Assembly: GCA_022843925.1 (NCBI GenBank)
Contig: JALHMS010000002.1
Coordinates: forward strand, 290,152 to 354,151
DNA from: Burkholderiales bacterium
GTDB lineage: Bacteria; Pseudomonadota; Gammaproteobacteria; Burkholderiales; Ga0077523
Direction of reading: 5' to 3'
DNA: 64,000 bases
This document shows, piece after piece, positions 26,789 to 36,042 of this stretch; position 1 is the stretch's first letter; every line of letters starts with the position of its first letter. The translations under genes and the position numbers were made by a program. Under the pieces are notes generated by a model. That model saw only the letters and a program-made list of their open reading frames with translations. It was not told the origin of the DNA and ran no database searches.

Positions 26789-28139
26789 TCTCGCTCTCCG
26801 TCTCGCCACGGCGTTCGCGCTCTCGATAGCCATCGTCGCAGGACTGTATCTGGCCGTGCAGTCGCACCTGTCGCACCGCTTCGCCAACTTCGTCACGCAG
26901 AGAAGCTTGATGGGCCAGGCCCGCGAGATCGCAGAGGCCGTGGAAGTCGATCGCGATGGCCGGATCACGGTTCGCCTCGAGAGTGCGGATGCAGAGGGCT
27001 TCGATGCCTACTTCGCGAACCTCAAATACCGCGTGCTGGACAGGGAGGGACGGGTGCTGGCCTCTTCGGACGGAAATCCCGGCAGCCTGCTGCCCGTGCT
27101 GCCACCGGATCACTCCGACGATCTTTACACACAGACCGAGGTGGATCGCACTCCCTTTCACGTTGCAACCGTGCGCCACCGCATCCACGGGCGCGACTAC
27201 TGGATTCAGGTGGGCCGTAGCGATCGCTTTGCCAAACTGGCGGAGGAGGCGATCGTGCCGGCCATCACGGAAGCGGTAGGCATCACGGCCGCGTTGGCAG
27301 TCGTGGTGCTGGCGCTGCTCAGCTACTGGGGAGTCCGCAGCTTGCTACGTCCGATCCGTCTGGTCAGTCGAGCGGCGGGCACTGTGGGGCATGACAACCT
27401 GTCGGCGCGCCTGCCTGTGGACCCGCTGCCATCGGAGGTCCGACCACTGGTTATCGCTTTCAACGAAGTACTCGAGCGTCTGGAACTGGCGTTCGGTGCG
27501 CAACAGCGCTTCTTCGCCAATGCTGCCCATGAACTCAAGACACCACTCGCTCTGCTGCGCGCGCAGTTGGAGGCCGGCGGCGCGGACGTTCCGACCGAGG
27601 TGTTGGCGGATGTGGACGCACTGGGCCGCACCGTCAACCAGCTGCTCCACGTGGCGGAAGTGACGGCGGGCCGACCCTTGGTCCGGCAGCAGATCTGCCT
27701 GGACGCGTTGACGCATCAAGTGATCGGCTTCCTCTCCTGGCGGGCAAAGCGTGCCGATGTCAGTTTGCAGGTCGCTCGAACCTCGGCCAGTGTCGTGGTC
27801 ATGGCCGACGAAGGCGAGGTGTTCGTGCTCCTCAAGAATCTGATCGAGAACGCTGTGGACCACTCCCCACGAGGTGGCGTCGTTCGGGTCAGCCTGAGCG
27901 CCACGAGCGTGAGTGTGGACGATCAGGGTGCCGGGGTGGCGGAAGATCACCGTGGGCAGGTGTTCGAAAGGTTCTGGCGCGCACCGACCAACCGCAGGCC
28001 GGGCGCGGGCCTGGGGTTGGCCATCTGCATGGAGGTGGCGCGGGCGCATGGCTGGACACTGGCGTGCAAGTCATCGGATATGGGCGGTGCCTGCTTTCTC
28101 CTGGAGGTCCGCGACAGGCTCAATCCATCAGGGGCTTGA
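26760..28139 (+). CDS. Membrane sensor histidine kinase
   Basis: A 459-residue kinase partner of the preceding regulator. Transmembrane helix 1 is at about residues 15-37 and helix 2 at about 172-197, enclosing a ~130-residue periplasmic sensor. HAMP-like sequence follows, then the phospho-acceptor His in FFANAAHELKTPLALLRAQL. ATP-binding boxes are N (NLIENAVDH), G1 (VDDQGAGV), F (ERFWRA) and G2 (GAGLGLAICMEVARAHG). The start is ATG at 26760, inside the regulator gene. The sensor resembles that of QseC/TctE-type kinases; the signal is unknown. Confidence 0.9.
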   Translation: MDLRIPATRSLALRLATAFALSIAIVAGLYLAVQSHLSHRFANFVTQRSLMGQAREIAEAVEVDRDGRITVRLESADAEGFDAYFANLKYRVLDREGRVLASSDGNPGSLLPVLPPDHSDDLYTQTEVDRTPFHVATVRHRIHGRDYWIQVGRSDRFAKLAEEAIVPAITEAVGITAALAVVVLALLSYWGVRSLLRPIRLVSRAAGTVGHDNLSARLPVDPLPSEVRPLVIAFNEVLERLELAFGAQQRFFANAAHELKTPLALLRAQLEAGGADVPTEVLADVDALGRTVNQLLHVAEVTAGRPLVRQQICLDALTHQVIGFLSWRAKRADVSLQVARTSASVVVMADEGEVFVLLKNLIENAVDHSPRGGVVRVSLSATSVSVDDQGAGVAEDHRGQVFERFWRAPTNRRPGAGLGLAICMEVARAHGWTLACKSSDMGGACFLLEVRDRLNPSGA

Positions 28140-28196
28140 AGGGTTGCATGGGTCCGACCCCGGAGCGGGGCCGCATTGCGACCGCGCCCCTCCGCG

Positions 28197-29390
28197 TCAG
28201 TCCCGATGGTACCGGCGGCGGGCGGCGATCCCCAGCAAGCCGAGGCCGCCCAGCATCATCGCGTAGGTCGCGGGCTCGGGCACTGGCGTGACCTCGAATG
28301 CCATGAACTTCGTGGTCTGCGTGAGGCTGAAGTTGTTGTCCGCGGCCAGCACCAGCGTACGGTTCCCGTTGGCGAGCGTCCGCCCCCATGACAAGGCCTC
28401 GAAGTTGTCCATCACCACGCCCTGATACTCGATCGGCATCTCCAGCAGCAGTTCGCGGCTCATGGGCGTGTAGACGGCCCCGACCAGCGAGGTGATGCTG
28501 CTCACGTCCGTGGTCTCCGGACCGATGCGGGTGAGCACGAGGCGGATGGTGTTCCCGATGCCGAAAGCGAAGGCTCGCTCCAGCGCGATGAACTCCGTGT
28601 CGGAGAGCGCAAGCAGTTCGGGGAGACCGTTGTCGGGTCCAAAGGGGGCGCCTGGGCCGACGTCCACGGGGATAGGAGGAAGCTCGTAGGCGTACTGGGC
28701 CGTGGCGGCACCTGTGGTCGGATCCAGCGCGACCACGCGGACCACGCTGCCGCTCGTGACCGTGGTCAGGCCGCCGTCCTGCGCGAGTGCGTCCTCGTTG
28801 GCGGTGTAGAGCGTGCCGTTCGGGGTGACGGTCAGGGCCTCGAACAACTTGTTGTTGCGGCCACCGCTCGTGGCGTTGTCGACGTAGTTGAACTCTGCCG
28901 GCGTCGCGAACTCCCGCACGAATGCGCCGGAGGTCGTCATCTCGCGCACGAAGGGCTGGAAGCGGTTCGCGGGGTTCGCGTTCCAGTTGCCCTCGGACGA
29001 CCAGTACAGATTGCCGTTGGGCGCGAGCCGCAGGCCCTCGGGGTCGACGGTGCGAGCGTTCGACGGGAAGGTCGTGCCGTCGGGGCGCTGCATGAACGTC
29101 TGGCTGAGGATGGTCACGCCGTGAAAGGCCGTTTCGTCGTAGTCCAGCCCGATGCTGTAGAAGCGCGGGGTGCCGCGTTCGCCGCCGCGGTCGTCGGACA
29201 GCGCCCAGTAGGTGCCGTCGGCCGCCCGGTCCAGACCGGAGATGCCGCCGAACTCGACGCCCTGGAACATCGTCCCGGTAGGAATGCTCGACTCGCCGAT
29301 CAGCCGGAGAGAGAAATCCGCGGCGTCCGCACTACTGGACAGGATCCCGAGGGTGACAGAAACATACAGCGCGAGTACGTGAGGTTTCAT
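28197..29390 (-). CDS. PEP-CTERM protein with phytase-like (esterase-like) domain
   Basis: A 397-residue secreted protein. The signal peptide is VLALYVSVTLGILSSSADA. The body matches the 'esterase-like activity of phytase' beta-propeller family (GGISGLDRAADGTYWALSDD, TVDPEGLRLAPNGNLYWSSE). It ends in a sorting signal: VPEPATYAMMLGGLGLLG followed by basic residues, which in exosortase-containing bacteria directs processing and attachment or release with exopolysaccharide. No exosortase gene is in the window. No clear ribosome binding site precedes the chosen ATG, so the start is less certain than the product. Confidence 0.85.
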   Translation of the reverse strand: MKPHVLALYVSVTLGILSSSADAADFSLRLIGESSIPTGTMFQGVEFGGISGLDRAADGTYWALSDDRGGERGTPRFYSIGLDYDETAFHGVTILSQTFMQRPDGTTFPSNARTVDPEGLRLAPNGNLYWSSEGNWNANPANRFQPFVREMTTSGAFVREFATPAEFNYVDNATSGGRNNKLFEALTVTPNGTLYTANEDALAQDGGLTTVTSGSVVRVVALDPTTGAATAQYAYELPPIPVDVGPGAPFGPDNGLPELLALSDTEFIALERAFAFGIGNTIRLVLTRIGPETTDVSSITSLVGAVYTPMSRELLLEMPIEYQGVVMDNFEALSWGRTLANGNRTLVLAADNNFSLTQTTKFMAFEVTPVPEPATYAMMLGGLGLLGIAARRRYHRD

Positions 29391-29743
29391 CGAGGAGGCA
29401 CCGGAGAGTGAACGGAAACGTGCGTGGACACTATCGGCGCCGTGTGAATGCGTGACGTCGCCGCGGCCCCCCCGTTCGGCATACCGCGGTCTGGGAAGCA
29501 CAGGGCCCTGCGGTGTCAGCGGGAAACCGAGCGCGGAATCGGACCCACGGTACCGAAGCGCTTCGCATCGCGGCGATGTTCCTGCCGATCGAGGTCCGTC
29601 GCTTCGCTGCGGTTGCTCGCGCGAAGCGACGTCACCGCATGGGCGCGAGTCCTGACGCGGATCGAGCCGGTGGCAGCGGTCACCGGAGGAGCCGTTTGCC
29701 GCATGGCCCCGCGTCAAGCCGTCGCAAAGCGGCACTATGCTGA
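29391..29743. other. Gap between two PEP-CTERM genes
   Basis: No gene is seen on either strand. A stop codon in frame with the downstream truncated PEP-CTERM reading frame lies at 29741-29743. Confidence 0.35.
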
Positions 29744-30265
29744 ACTACGGCAACCAACTACGCCAACGCGATCAAGGAAGTGTCCTTTGCGCTGACCAGC
29801 GGCGGGTCCGCCGTCCTGGGCGGCAGCCGCTCCGGCAGCTTCGGCTCGATGCAAGTGTTCGATCGCGCGGGTGGCGACGGCCTCTCGTTCAACAGCATGA
29901 TTCTGGACAGTTCGCAGTTGGAAGGCGAAGTGCCGCTCGTCACCAGCGGGACCGCCACGCGCACCTTCAACAATGCCCAGCTGACTCTGACGCTGAACGC
30001 ACCCGCGAACACCTTCGCCTCGCAGGCGCTCTTCGGCGTCTTCGACCCCGCCATCTTCAGCGGCCTCAGGCAGATGCAGGTGTTCCTGTCCTACACACAA
30101 CAGCCGGGTGGAACCACGGCAGGTAGCTGGCCGGCCGTGTCGTTCAACTACAACTTGTCGCCCGTGACGGCCGTGCCCGAGCCTGGTGCGCTGGGGCTTT
30201 TGCTGGCCGGCCTCGGCATGCTTGGTACGCTGGTTCGTCGCCAACGCCAGCTTGTCGGGATCTGA
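29744..30265 (+). pseudogene. PEP-CTERM protein, 5'-truncated
   Basis: The open frame from 29744 gives about 173 residues ending in a PEP-CTERM sorting signal (VPEPGALGLLLAGLGMLGTL, then RRQRQ). The only usable start is GTG at 29780, which yields a protein without a signal peptide. PEP-CTERM proteins need Sec export, and residues upstream of the GTG (NYANAIKE) already look like mid-domain sequence. I infer that the 5' part was lost. No N-terminal part was found in another frame upstream, so the loss is probably a deletion or rearrangement rather than a simple frameshift. Confidence 0.55.
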
Positions 30266-30803
30266 CACCCTTCACGCCTCCATGGCGCAGGGCCAGATCG
30301 GCCACAGCGAATTGCCACGGCGCCGACGGCGGCCAGGGGAGTGGGATGTCGTAGCCACCTTGCAGAGCCGCCTCACACGAGGGGAAGGGCAAGGGGGCAC
30401 TCGTCGGTTGCCCGGTTGGCAGGGCGCCCAGTGGACCGCATTGGACGTTTGGGGGAGCCCCGCCGTAGCTTCTGCCGATCACGCATGTGCCGACACACCC
30501 GGGATGCATGGTCAACTCGTCTGACATCCCGCCGCCCCTCCGAGGCGAGGGCGCACCAGTTCCCTGCCAGGCTCGACGGGCGGCGCCATGCTTCCAGGTT
30601 GCCCCCGCCTGCGATGGCACTGCTCCGGTCCCGTGGCTGCACGCTCGATTCTGCGCACTCCGAACCTCTGTGGTTGCACGCTGAGGCGTCGTGGCAGTCC
30701 GTGATCCTTCGTCCGATCGGTGTGGCAGCGGTGCGGGTCCGATCAACCATGGTTGGCTGTTGCGCCAACCCCGATTCCTTGCTCCCGACCTCGCCTCCCC
30801 GCT
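30266..30803. other. Non-coding stretch of ~540 bp
   Basis: Reading frames here are short and show no recognisable protein features. I see no tRNA, repeat or convincing promoter. Confidence 0.35.
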
Positions 30804-31640
30804 TCAGACCCACGCGGCGCGATAGTCCTCCGCATAGGCCTCGAAGCGGCGCGGCGCCTGACCGGTGATGCGCTGGACGGCGTCGGTGGTGCGCTCGGCA
30901 TAGCCGGCCTTGAAGAAGCCCAGGATCAGCACCAGGAAGTCGGCGTACGCAGGCGGCAGGTGGGCGTCCACCAGGGCGGCTCGCATGGCCTCGGGGGTGA
31001 TGTCCTCGAAGGTGATGGTGCGGCCTGCGACGCGGGAGAGGATCGCTGCGACCTCGTCGTGGTCGAGTGACTCTGCGCCGGTCAGGTCGAACGCCTGGTT
31101 GTCGAGGTCGTGGCTGTGCAGGAGCCGCGCCGCCGCTGCGGCGATGTCGCGCGCGTCGATGAAGCTGCCCTTCGCCCGGCCGACCGGCAGGAAGATCCTG
31201 CCGTGCTGCCGGATGCCCTGCAGCCAGAACGTATTGAAGTTCTGCATGAACCAGTTGGGTCGGATCACGTTCCAGGCGAGGCCCGATCGCGCCAGGTGCA
31301 ACTCCGCCTGCCGCAGTGGTGCCGCGTCGTCCGCGTCGGCGCCCATCGCGCTCATCAACACCACCTTCTTCAGACCGAGAGCCTTGGCCTGCTCGATGAG
31401 CGGGGCCAGCAGCACGTGCTGGTCGACGTGCCCGGGCGGTGAGAGCAGGAACAGGCGATCGACACCTTCGAACGCTGCGGCCAGCTGCCCTTGCGGATGG
31501 AGCAGGTCCAGTTGCACCTGATCGGAGGCGGTGGGCACCCGACTGCTGGCGCGGCGTACCGCGTGTCCCCCTGCCTCGAGGAGGTTTGCGAGTTCGGAAC
31601 CGACCGTGCCGCTGGCGCCGATGATCAAGGTTGCTGCCAT
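30804..31640 (-). CDS. NmrA-like NAD(P)-binding oxidoreductase / ergot-type SDR
   Basis: A 278-residue atypical short-chain dehydrogenase. The start MAATLIIGASGTVGSELANL carries the GxxGxxG dinucleotide-binding motif, and AGGAG is correctly placed upstream on this strand. It shows VLMSAMGAD, IRPNWFMQNF and KGSFIDARDIAAAAARLL, typical for the NmrA/QorB-type group that binds NAD(P)H and sometimes reduces quinones. It lacks a clear YxxxK pair, as many members do. It is divergent from an AraC regulator with two matching direct repeats between the genes, which suggests that regulator controls it. Confidence 0.85.
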   Translation of the reverse strand: MAATLIIGASGTVGSELANLLEAGGHAVRRASSRVPTASDQVQLDLLHPQGQLAAAFEGVDRLFLLSPPGHVDQHVLLAPLIEQAKALGLKKVVLMSAMGADADDAAPLRQAELHLARSGLAWNVIRPNWFMQNFNTFWLQGIRQHGRIFLPVGRAKGSFIDARDIAAAAARLLHSHDLDNQAFDLTGAESLDHDEVAAILSRVAGRTITFEDITPEAMRAALVDAHLPPAYADFLVLILGFFKAGYAERTTDAVQRITGQAPRRFEAYAEDYRAAWV

Positions 31641-31709
31641 GAGGACTCCTGAGGTTGTTCGGGGATGGCCTGCAGGATGCAGTCGAGAGCGCGAACGAAG
31701 AATGGACAA

Positions 31710-31766
31710 ACGTACTGAAAACATATCCAATCGTTCGAAGTTGATCGCAGATACGTACGAAAACAT
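31710..31766. promoter_or_regulatory. Pair of direct repeats, possible AraC-type operator
   Basis: ACGTACTGAAAACAT (31710-31724) recurs as ACGTACGAAAACAT (31753-31766), spaced 43 bp start to start, about four helical turns. They lie between the divergent oxidoreductase and AraC-type genes. The second copy overlaps the regulator's start codon, which would suit autorepression. Confidence 0.45.
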
Positions 31767-32712
31767 GGATCTCCTCACCGACATGCTGCTGCAGGCGGGG
31801 CTCAGGCGCCGTCTGCTAGACCTGCGCGCGCTGTCGCCCGGCAACGCGCTGCGTTTTCCTTGCGGTCGGAGCATGGGGCTGCACGCGGTCACACAGGGTC
31901 AGGTGTTGATCCATCCGCTGGACGGCAGCGAGGCGATCGCCCTGCACGCGGGCGACATCGCGGTCATGGCGCGCGGCTTCGACCACGTGCTCGCGACCCA
32001 AGAAGGTCCGGTCGACCTCGCGCAGCTCGCCACTGCCACGGCCTGGCCCGGCGATGCCGGACTGCCCGCCTCCATCGGCAGCACGGTGGTGCTGAGCGGT
32101 GCGTACCAGTTCTGGCACCCGCCCTTGCACCCGCTCTTCGCGCAACTGCCCGATACGTACCTGCTCCGCGCCGACACCCTGCCGCGTTTCGGCCCGCTGG
32201 CGCTGACGCTTGGACAGTTGCAGCAGGAGCTGCAGCAGCCCGCGCTGGGCACGGACACCATCGTGCATGGCCTGCTGGACGTGGCGTTCGCCTACGGGAT
32301 GCGCGAGATCGTGCAGCGTCTTGGTGAAGCAGCGCAGGGCTTCGGCCCCGCATTGCGCGATCCGCAGATCCGCCAGGTCGTGGGCTGGATGCACGACGAC
32401 TGCGCGCATCCGTGGACGCTCGAGGAACTGGCCGCGCGGGCAGGCATGTCGCGCACCGGGCTCGCCGAGCGCTTCCGCGACACCATGGGCGACACACCGC
32501 TCAGCTACCTGCGGACCGTGCGCATGCAGAAGGCCGTGCACCTGCTGGCCGAGACGCGGCACACGCTGGAACACGTGGCCACCGAGGTGGGGTACCAGGA
32601 CGCCTTCAGTTTCTCGAAGGTGTTCAAGCGCGTGGTCGGCCTGTCGCCCAAGGCCTTCCGGCAGCAGGATGCGGCCGACCGCGCCTTGCCGTGGCGCATG
32701 GGCGGCGGGTGA
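31765..32712 (+). CDS. AraC-family transcriptional regulator with cupin N-terminal domain
   Basis: A 315-residue regulator. The N-terminal ~180 residues are the Cupin_6 domain (MDLLTDMLLQAGLRRR, AVTQGQVLIHPLDGSEAIAL, LHAGDIAVMARG), typical of regulators divergent from oxidoreductases. The C-terminal ~100 residues hold two helix-turn-helix units (WTLEELAARAGMSRTGLAER and VATEVGYQDAFSFSKVFKRV). The start is ATG at 31765, fitting the family N-terminus; an in-frame ATG at 31702 would place both repeats inside the gene. Confidence 0.9.
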   Translation: MDLLTDMLLQAGLRRRLLDLRALSPGNALRFPCGRSMGLHAVTQGQVLIHPLDGSEAIALHAGDIAVMARGFDHVLATQEGPVDLAQLATATAWPGDAGLPASIGSTVVLSGAYQFWHPPLHPLFAQLPDTYLLRADTLPRFGPLALTLGQLQQELQQPALGTDTIVHGLLDVAFAYGMREIVQRLGEAAQGFGPALRDPQIRQVVGWMHDDCAHPWTLEELAARAGMSRTGLAERFRDTMGDTPLSYLRTVRMQKAVHLLAETRHTLEHVATEVGYQDAFSFSKVFKRVVGLSPKAFRQQDAADRALPWRMGGG

Positions 32713-32731
32713 GGGCTCCCGGGCCGGAACG

Positions 32732-33679
32732 CTACCGACCGCGCTCCTTCGACGTCCACCGCTTCACCAGCGGGCCCGGACCATGGGTCCAGATCCAGTC
32801 CGTCAAGGCGCCGAGCACGAGACCGACGACGCCTGCGATGGCCGCGCCGGCCAGCCATCCCGGCGCTCCACCGCCGAGCGCGTCGGAGGCGGCATGGATG
32901 CCCAGTTCGGGCGCATCGACGCCGAAGACCGCCAACCCGTGGAGGACGATGCCCCCGCCCACCCAGAGCATGGCCAGGGTGCCGACGAAGGCGAGCACGG
33001 CGAGGACGATCGGCATGCCCTTCACGATCGCGCGCCCGATGGTGGCCAGGGGCGCCGGTCGTCGGGCCAGTGCCACGCCGGCGTCATCGGCCTTGACGAT
33101 CACGGCCACCGCCCCGTAGACCACGAGCGTGATGCCGAGCCCGACTATGGCGAGCACGATCGCTTTCATCGCGAAGCCGGCCTCGCCGACTGCGGACAGG
33201 GTGATGGCCATGATCTCGGCCGAGAGGATGAAGTCCGTGCGGATGGCGCTCGCGACCTGACGCTGCTCGAGCTGTTTCGGATCTGCCGCCGGGTCGTCCG
33301 ACGCGGTTTCCTTGGCCTGTCCGGGGCGGACCATCTCCAGGACCTTGTGGTAGCCCTCGGCGCACAGGAACAGTCCGCCCAGCACGAGCAGCGGCATGAT
33401 CGACCACGGCGCCAGCGACGAGAGTGCCATCGCTGCCGGCAGCAGGAACAGCATCTTGTTCCGCACCGATCCCCAGGCGATCTTGGCGACGATAGGCAAC
33501 TCGCGATCGGCCGCGAAGCCCACCACGTACCGGGGCGACACCGCGGCGTCGTCGATGACGATGCCGGCTGCCTTGGTGCCGGCCTTGGCGGCCTGTCCGA
33601 CGACGTCGTCGATGGACGCCGACGCGACCTTGGCGATCGCCGCGACATCGTCGAGCAGCGCAAGCAGACCGGAGGACAT
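32732..33679 (-). CDS. DUF808 inner-membrane protein (YedI-like)
   Basis: A 315-residue membrane protein. Signature segments are SGLLALLDDVAAIAKVASAS at the N-terminus, DDAAVSPRYVVGFAADRELP and IRTDFILSAEIMAITL, all typical of DUF808/YedI. Five to seven hydrophobic helices follow the soluble N-terminus. The family is widespread, but its function is not established. A good ribosome binding site (GGGAGAA) precedes the ATG. It lies downstream of the glutathione peroxidase gene on the same strand, but a strong terminator separates them. Confidence 0.9.
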   Translation of the reverse strand: MSSGLLALLDDVAAIAKVASASIDDVVGQAAKAGTKAAGIVIDDAAVSPRYVVGFAADRELPIVAKIAWGSVRNKMLFLLPAAMALSSLAPWSIMPLLVLGGLFLCAEGYHKVLEMVRPGQAKETASDDPAADPKQLEQRQVASAIRTDFILSAEIMAITLSAVGEAGFAMKAIVLAIVGLGITLVVYGAVAVIVKADDAGVALARRPAPLATIGRAIVKGMPIVLAVLAFVGTLAMLWVGGGIVLHGLAVFGVDAPELGIHAASDALGGGAPGWLAGAAIAGVVGLVLGALTDWIWTHGPGPLVKRWTSKERGR

Positions 33680-33763
33680 GGACGGTTCTCCCAGGGGAAG
33701 TGGATGAGCCGCGGCATGATGCCCGCAAGCGCCGGCCGTCGGCACACCACCCCCGAAAAAGAA

Positions 33764-33785
33764 AAAGCCACCCGGAGGTGGCTTT
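33764..33785 (-). terminator. Rho-independent terminator after the glutathione peroxidase gene
   Basis: A 9-bp stem AAAGCCACC/GGTGGCTTT around a CGGA loop, followed on the minus strand by TTTTTCTTTTT. Confidence 0.9.
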
Positions 33786-33813
33786 CGTCCGCTGCGTTGC
33801 CTGTGGATCCGGC

Positions 33814-34353
33814 TTACTTCTTCAGCATTCCCTGCAGCTTGCCCATCAGTTCCTTGCTGTCGGGTTCCACCTGCGTGGCGAAGCTGTGGACCGTCTTGCC
33901 GTCGGGTGCCACGAGGTACTTGTGGAAGTTCCAGCGGGGCGCCTCCCCGGTCGTGGCGGCCAGTTGCTGGAAGAACGGATTGGCCGCGTCGCCGGCCACC
34001 GTGGTCTTTTCCGCCATCGGGAACTGCACCCCGTAGGTCAGCCGACAGAAATCACCGACCTCCTTGTTGGTGGCGAGCTCCTGACGGAAGTCGTTCGAAG
34101 GGAAGCCGATCACCACCAGTCCCTTGTCCTTGTACTGCTTGTACATGCCTTCGAGCTTCTCGAACTGCGGCGTGAAGCCGCACTTGCTCGCGGTGTTCAC
34201 GATGAGGATGGGGCGGTCCTGGAACTGGCAGAGGTCCAGGGGCTTGCCATCGATGGTCTTCATCTGGTGGTTTAGCAGGGCGGGGCAGGCGGCCGAAGCG
34301 GCGAGCGGCACTGCGAGGAAGGCGCTACCGAGAAGGCGCGGGAACAGGGTCAT
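33814..34353 (-). CDS. Glutathione peroxidase-family protein, exported
   Basis: A 179-residue thiol peroxidase. The signal peptide is LLGSAFLAVPLAASAAC; the Cys at the cleavage point could be the first mature residue. Family motifs are LIVNTASKCGFTPQFEKLEG, with a cysteine instead of selenocysteine, and VVIGFPSNDF. The C-terminal WNFHKYLVAPDGK completes the active-site tetrad (Cys, Gln, Trp, Asn). Export to the periplasm is less common than cytoplasmic location for this family, and the actual reductant may be thioredoxin-like. Confidence 0.92.
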   Translation of the reverse strand: MTLFPRLLGSAFLAVPLAASAACPALLNHQMKTIDGKPLDLCQFQDRPILIVNTASKCGFTPQFEKLEGMYKQYKDKGLVVIGFPSNDFRQELATNKEVGDFCRLTYGVQFPMAEKTTVAGDAANPFFQQLAATTGEAPRWNFHKYLVAPDGKTVHSFATQVEPDSKELMGKLQGMLKK

Positions 34354-34508
34354 GGGGTGGATCTCCGGAGAATGGAAGGACGGGTCAGCGTGCCTTGGGA
34401 CCGATGCCGCCGCGAAAGTTCCGGACGGCGTCCGCTCGGTTACCATCGCCGCGTCGTCCGGATGACGACATCGACCCAGCGAAGTCCCACCCAGCCGAGG
34501 AACTCCCG

Positions 34509-34805
34509 ATGAAGATGCACCTTGTAGCCGTGTTGCTTCCCATGCTGTTTGCCGGTGCCGCCGCGGCCGCCACGCCGCAGCAGGAGAAGATGAAGTCGTG
34601 CAACGCCGAAGCCGGGACCAAGGCCCTCAAGGGCGACGAACGGAAAGCGTTCATGAAGGAGTGTCTGTCCGCGGCCAAGGAAGAGGCCAAGAGCGGTCTC
34701 AGCGCGCAGCAGGAGAAGATGAAGACGTGCAACGCCGAGGCGAAGACCAAGGCCCTCAAGGGTCTCGACCGGAAGAAGTTCATGAGCGAATGCCTGTCCA
34801 AGTGA
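34509..34805 (+). CDS. PsiF-repeat exported protein
   Basis: A 98-residue protein with a cleavable signal peptide (LVAVLLPMLFAGAAAAA) and two near-identical PsiF repeats: QQEKMKSCNAEAGTKALKGD and QQEKMKTCNAEAKTKALKGL, each ending in FM-xECLS. Each repeat has two Cys that could pair. E. coli PsiF is induced by phosphate starvation, but its role is not known. GAGGAA upstream acts as the ribosome binding site. Confidence 0.9.
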   Translation: MKMHLVAVLLPMLFAGAAAAATPQQEKMKSCNAEAGTKALKGDERKAFMKECLSAAKEEAKSGLSAQQEKMKTCNAEAKTKALKGLDRKKFMSECLSK

Positions 34806-34884
34806 CCGGCCCCGGGGAGGGCCCCGCGGCGCGTCCGATCACCCCGACGCCTTCCCCTGCATCGCTTGCCTGTCAGGGCTGACC

Positions 34885-36042
34885 ATGGCCGCCTGGCGGG
34901 CACTTGGCGCGGATCGCCCGCTGTACCTCGCGATCCTGGGGGGCGGCTGGTTCGCCGCCTACACCGTGGTGTTGCTCGGGGTGCTGCCGGGTGACGGCGG
35001 CACGGCCACGGACCTGACAAGGCTGATCGCCGCCGGGGTCGCCTTGGGTGCCCTCGCCGACTGGCACCTGTCCGGTGGGCACAACGAGCTCGGACTCGTG
35101 CCGTTCGGGTCGCTGGGCATGACGCTGCTGGCGTTCGCGCTGGCGGCATTGCCTGCGTCGGCCGTGTCCGCCCGGGCCGGACTCGCGTTCTCCAGCGGCG
35201 CCTTCCTCGCTTGGTTCGTGCGCCCCCTGCTCGTCTTCATACGGGATCGGCGCACTCCTGTCGGCGCCCCCGTCCGGATCGCGGCGACCGTCGGGTCGTT
35301 GCTGGTCTTCGCCGTCGTCGGTGCAGGCTTGGCAGCGGGCTTCCGGGCCGCGGGCCTCGCGCCGTGGCACAGCCTCGTCGCGCTGGGCTGCGTGAACGCT
35401 GCGGTTGCGCTCTTCATCTACCGATTGCTTCCGGAGTTCCTGCTCCGGTTCATCGCCTGGCTGCTGGTGCACGCGCTCTACCGCCTGGAGCGCGATGGAA
35501 TGCACCACGTGCCCGCCGAGGGGCCGGCGCTCATCACCTGCAATCATGTGAGCTTCGCGGATGCGGTCGTGATCATGGCGGCCTGCCCGAGGCCCATCCG
35601 ATTCGTGATGGACCATCGCATCTTCCGCTCGCCGGTGCTCAGCTTCGTCTTCCGGGAAAGCCGCGCCATCCCGATCGCTCCCGCGAAGGAGGATCCCCGG
35701 ATGCTCGAGGCGGCCTTCGACACGGTGGCGAGCGCGCTGGCAGCCGGCGAGCTCGTCGGCATCTTTCCCGAAGGCGCCATCACGCGGGACGGTGAACTGC
35801 AGGCTTTCCGTCCCGGTCTCGCACGCATCCTCGAGCGCTCGCCGGTTCCGGTGATTCCCATGGGCCTTTCCGGGCTGTGGGGCAGCGTCTTCAGTCGCCG
35901 TCATCGTGGACTCATGCGGTTCGTGCCCAAGGCGATCGCCCCCCGCATACGGCTGCGCGTCGGGGCCCCTGTGCCGCCATCCGATGCCGACCCGGCAGCG
36001 CTTCGTGCAACGACCCTCGACCTGCGCGGTCAGGTCCGCTGA
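34885..36042 (+). CDS. PlsC-like 1-acyl-glycerol-3-phosphate acyltransferase with N-terminal membrane domain
   Basis: A 385-residue membrane enzyme. The N-terminal ~190 residues contain about five hydrophobic segments (LYLAILGGGWFAAYTVVLLG, TLLAFALAALPASAV, IAATVGSLLVFAVVGAGLAA), and the C-terminal ~195 residues are an acyltransferase. The HX4D catalytic motif is in ITCNHVSFADAV, and the glycerophosphate-binding motif is GIFPEGAIT. The layout resembles the C-terminal end of large MFS-acyltransferase fusions of the LplT/Aas kind, here with only a partial membrane part. It probably acylates lysophosphatidate or lysophospholipid. Confidence 0.85.
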   Translation: MAAWRALGADRPLYLAILGGGWFAAYTVVLLGVLPGDGGTATDLTRLIAAGVALGALADWHLSGGHNELGLVPFGSLGMTLLAFALAALPASAVSARAGLAFSSGAFLAWFVRPLLVFIRDRRTPVGAPVRIAATVGSLLVFAVVGAGLAAGFRAAGLAPWHSLVALGCVNAAVALFIYRLLPEFLLRFIAWLLVHALYRLERDGMHHVPAEGPALITCNHVSFADAVVIMAACPRPIRFVMDHRIFRSPVLSFVFRESRAIPIAPAKEDPRMLEAAFDTVASALAAGELVGIFPEGAITRDGELQAFRPGLARILERSPVPVIPMGLSGLWGSVFSRRHRGLMRFVPKAIAPRIRLRVGAPVPPSDADPAALRATTLDLRGQVR

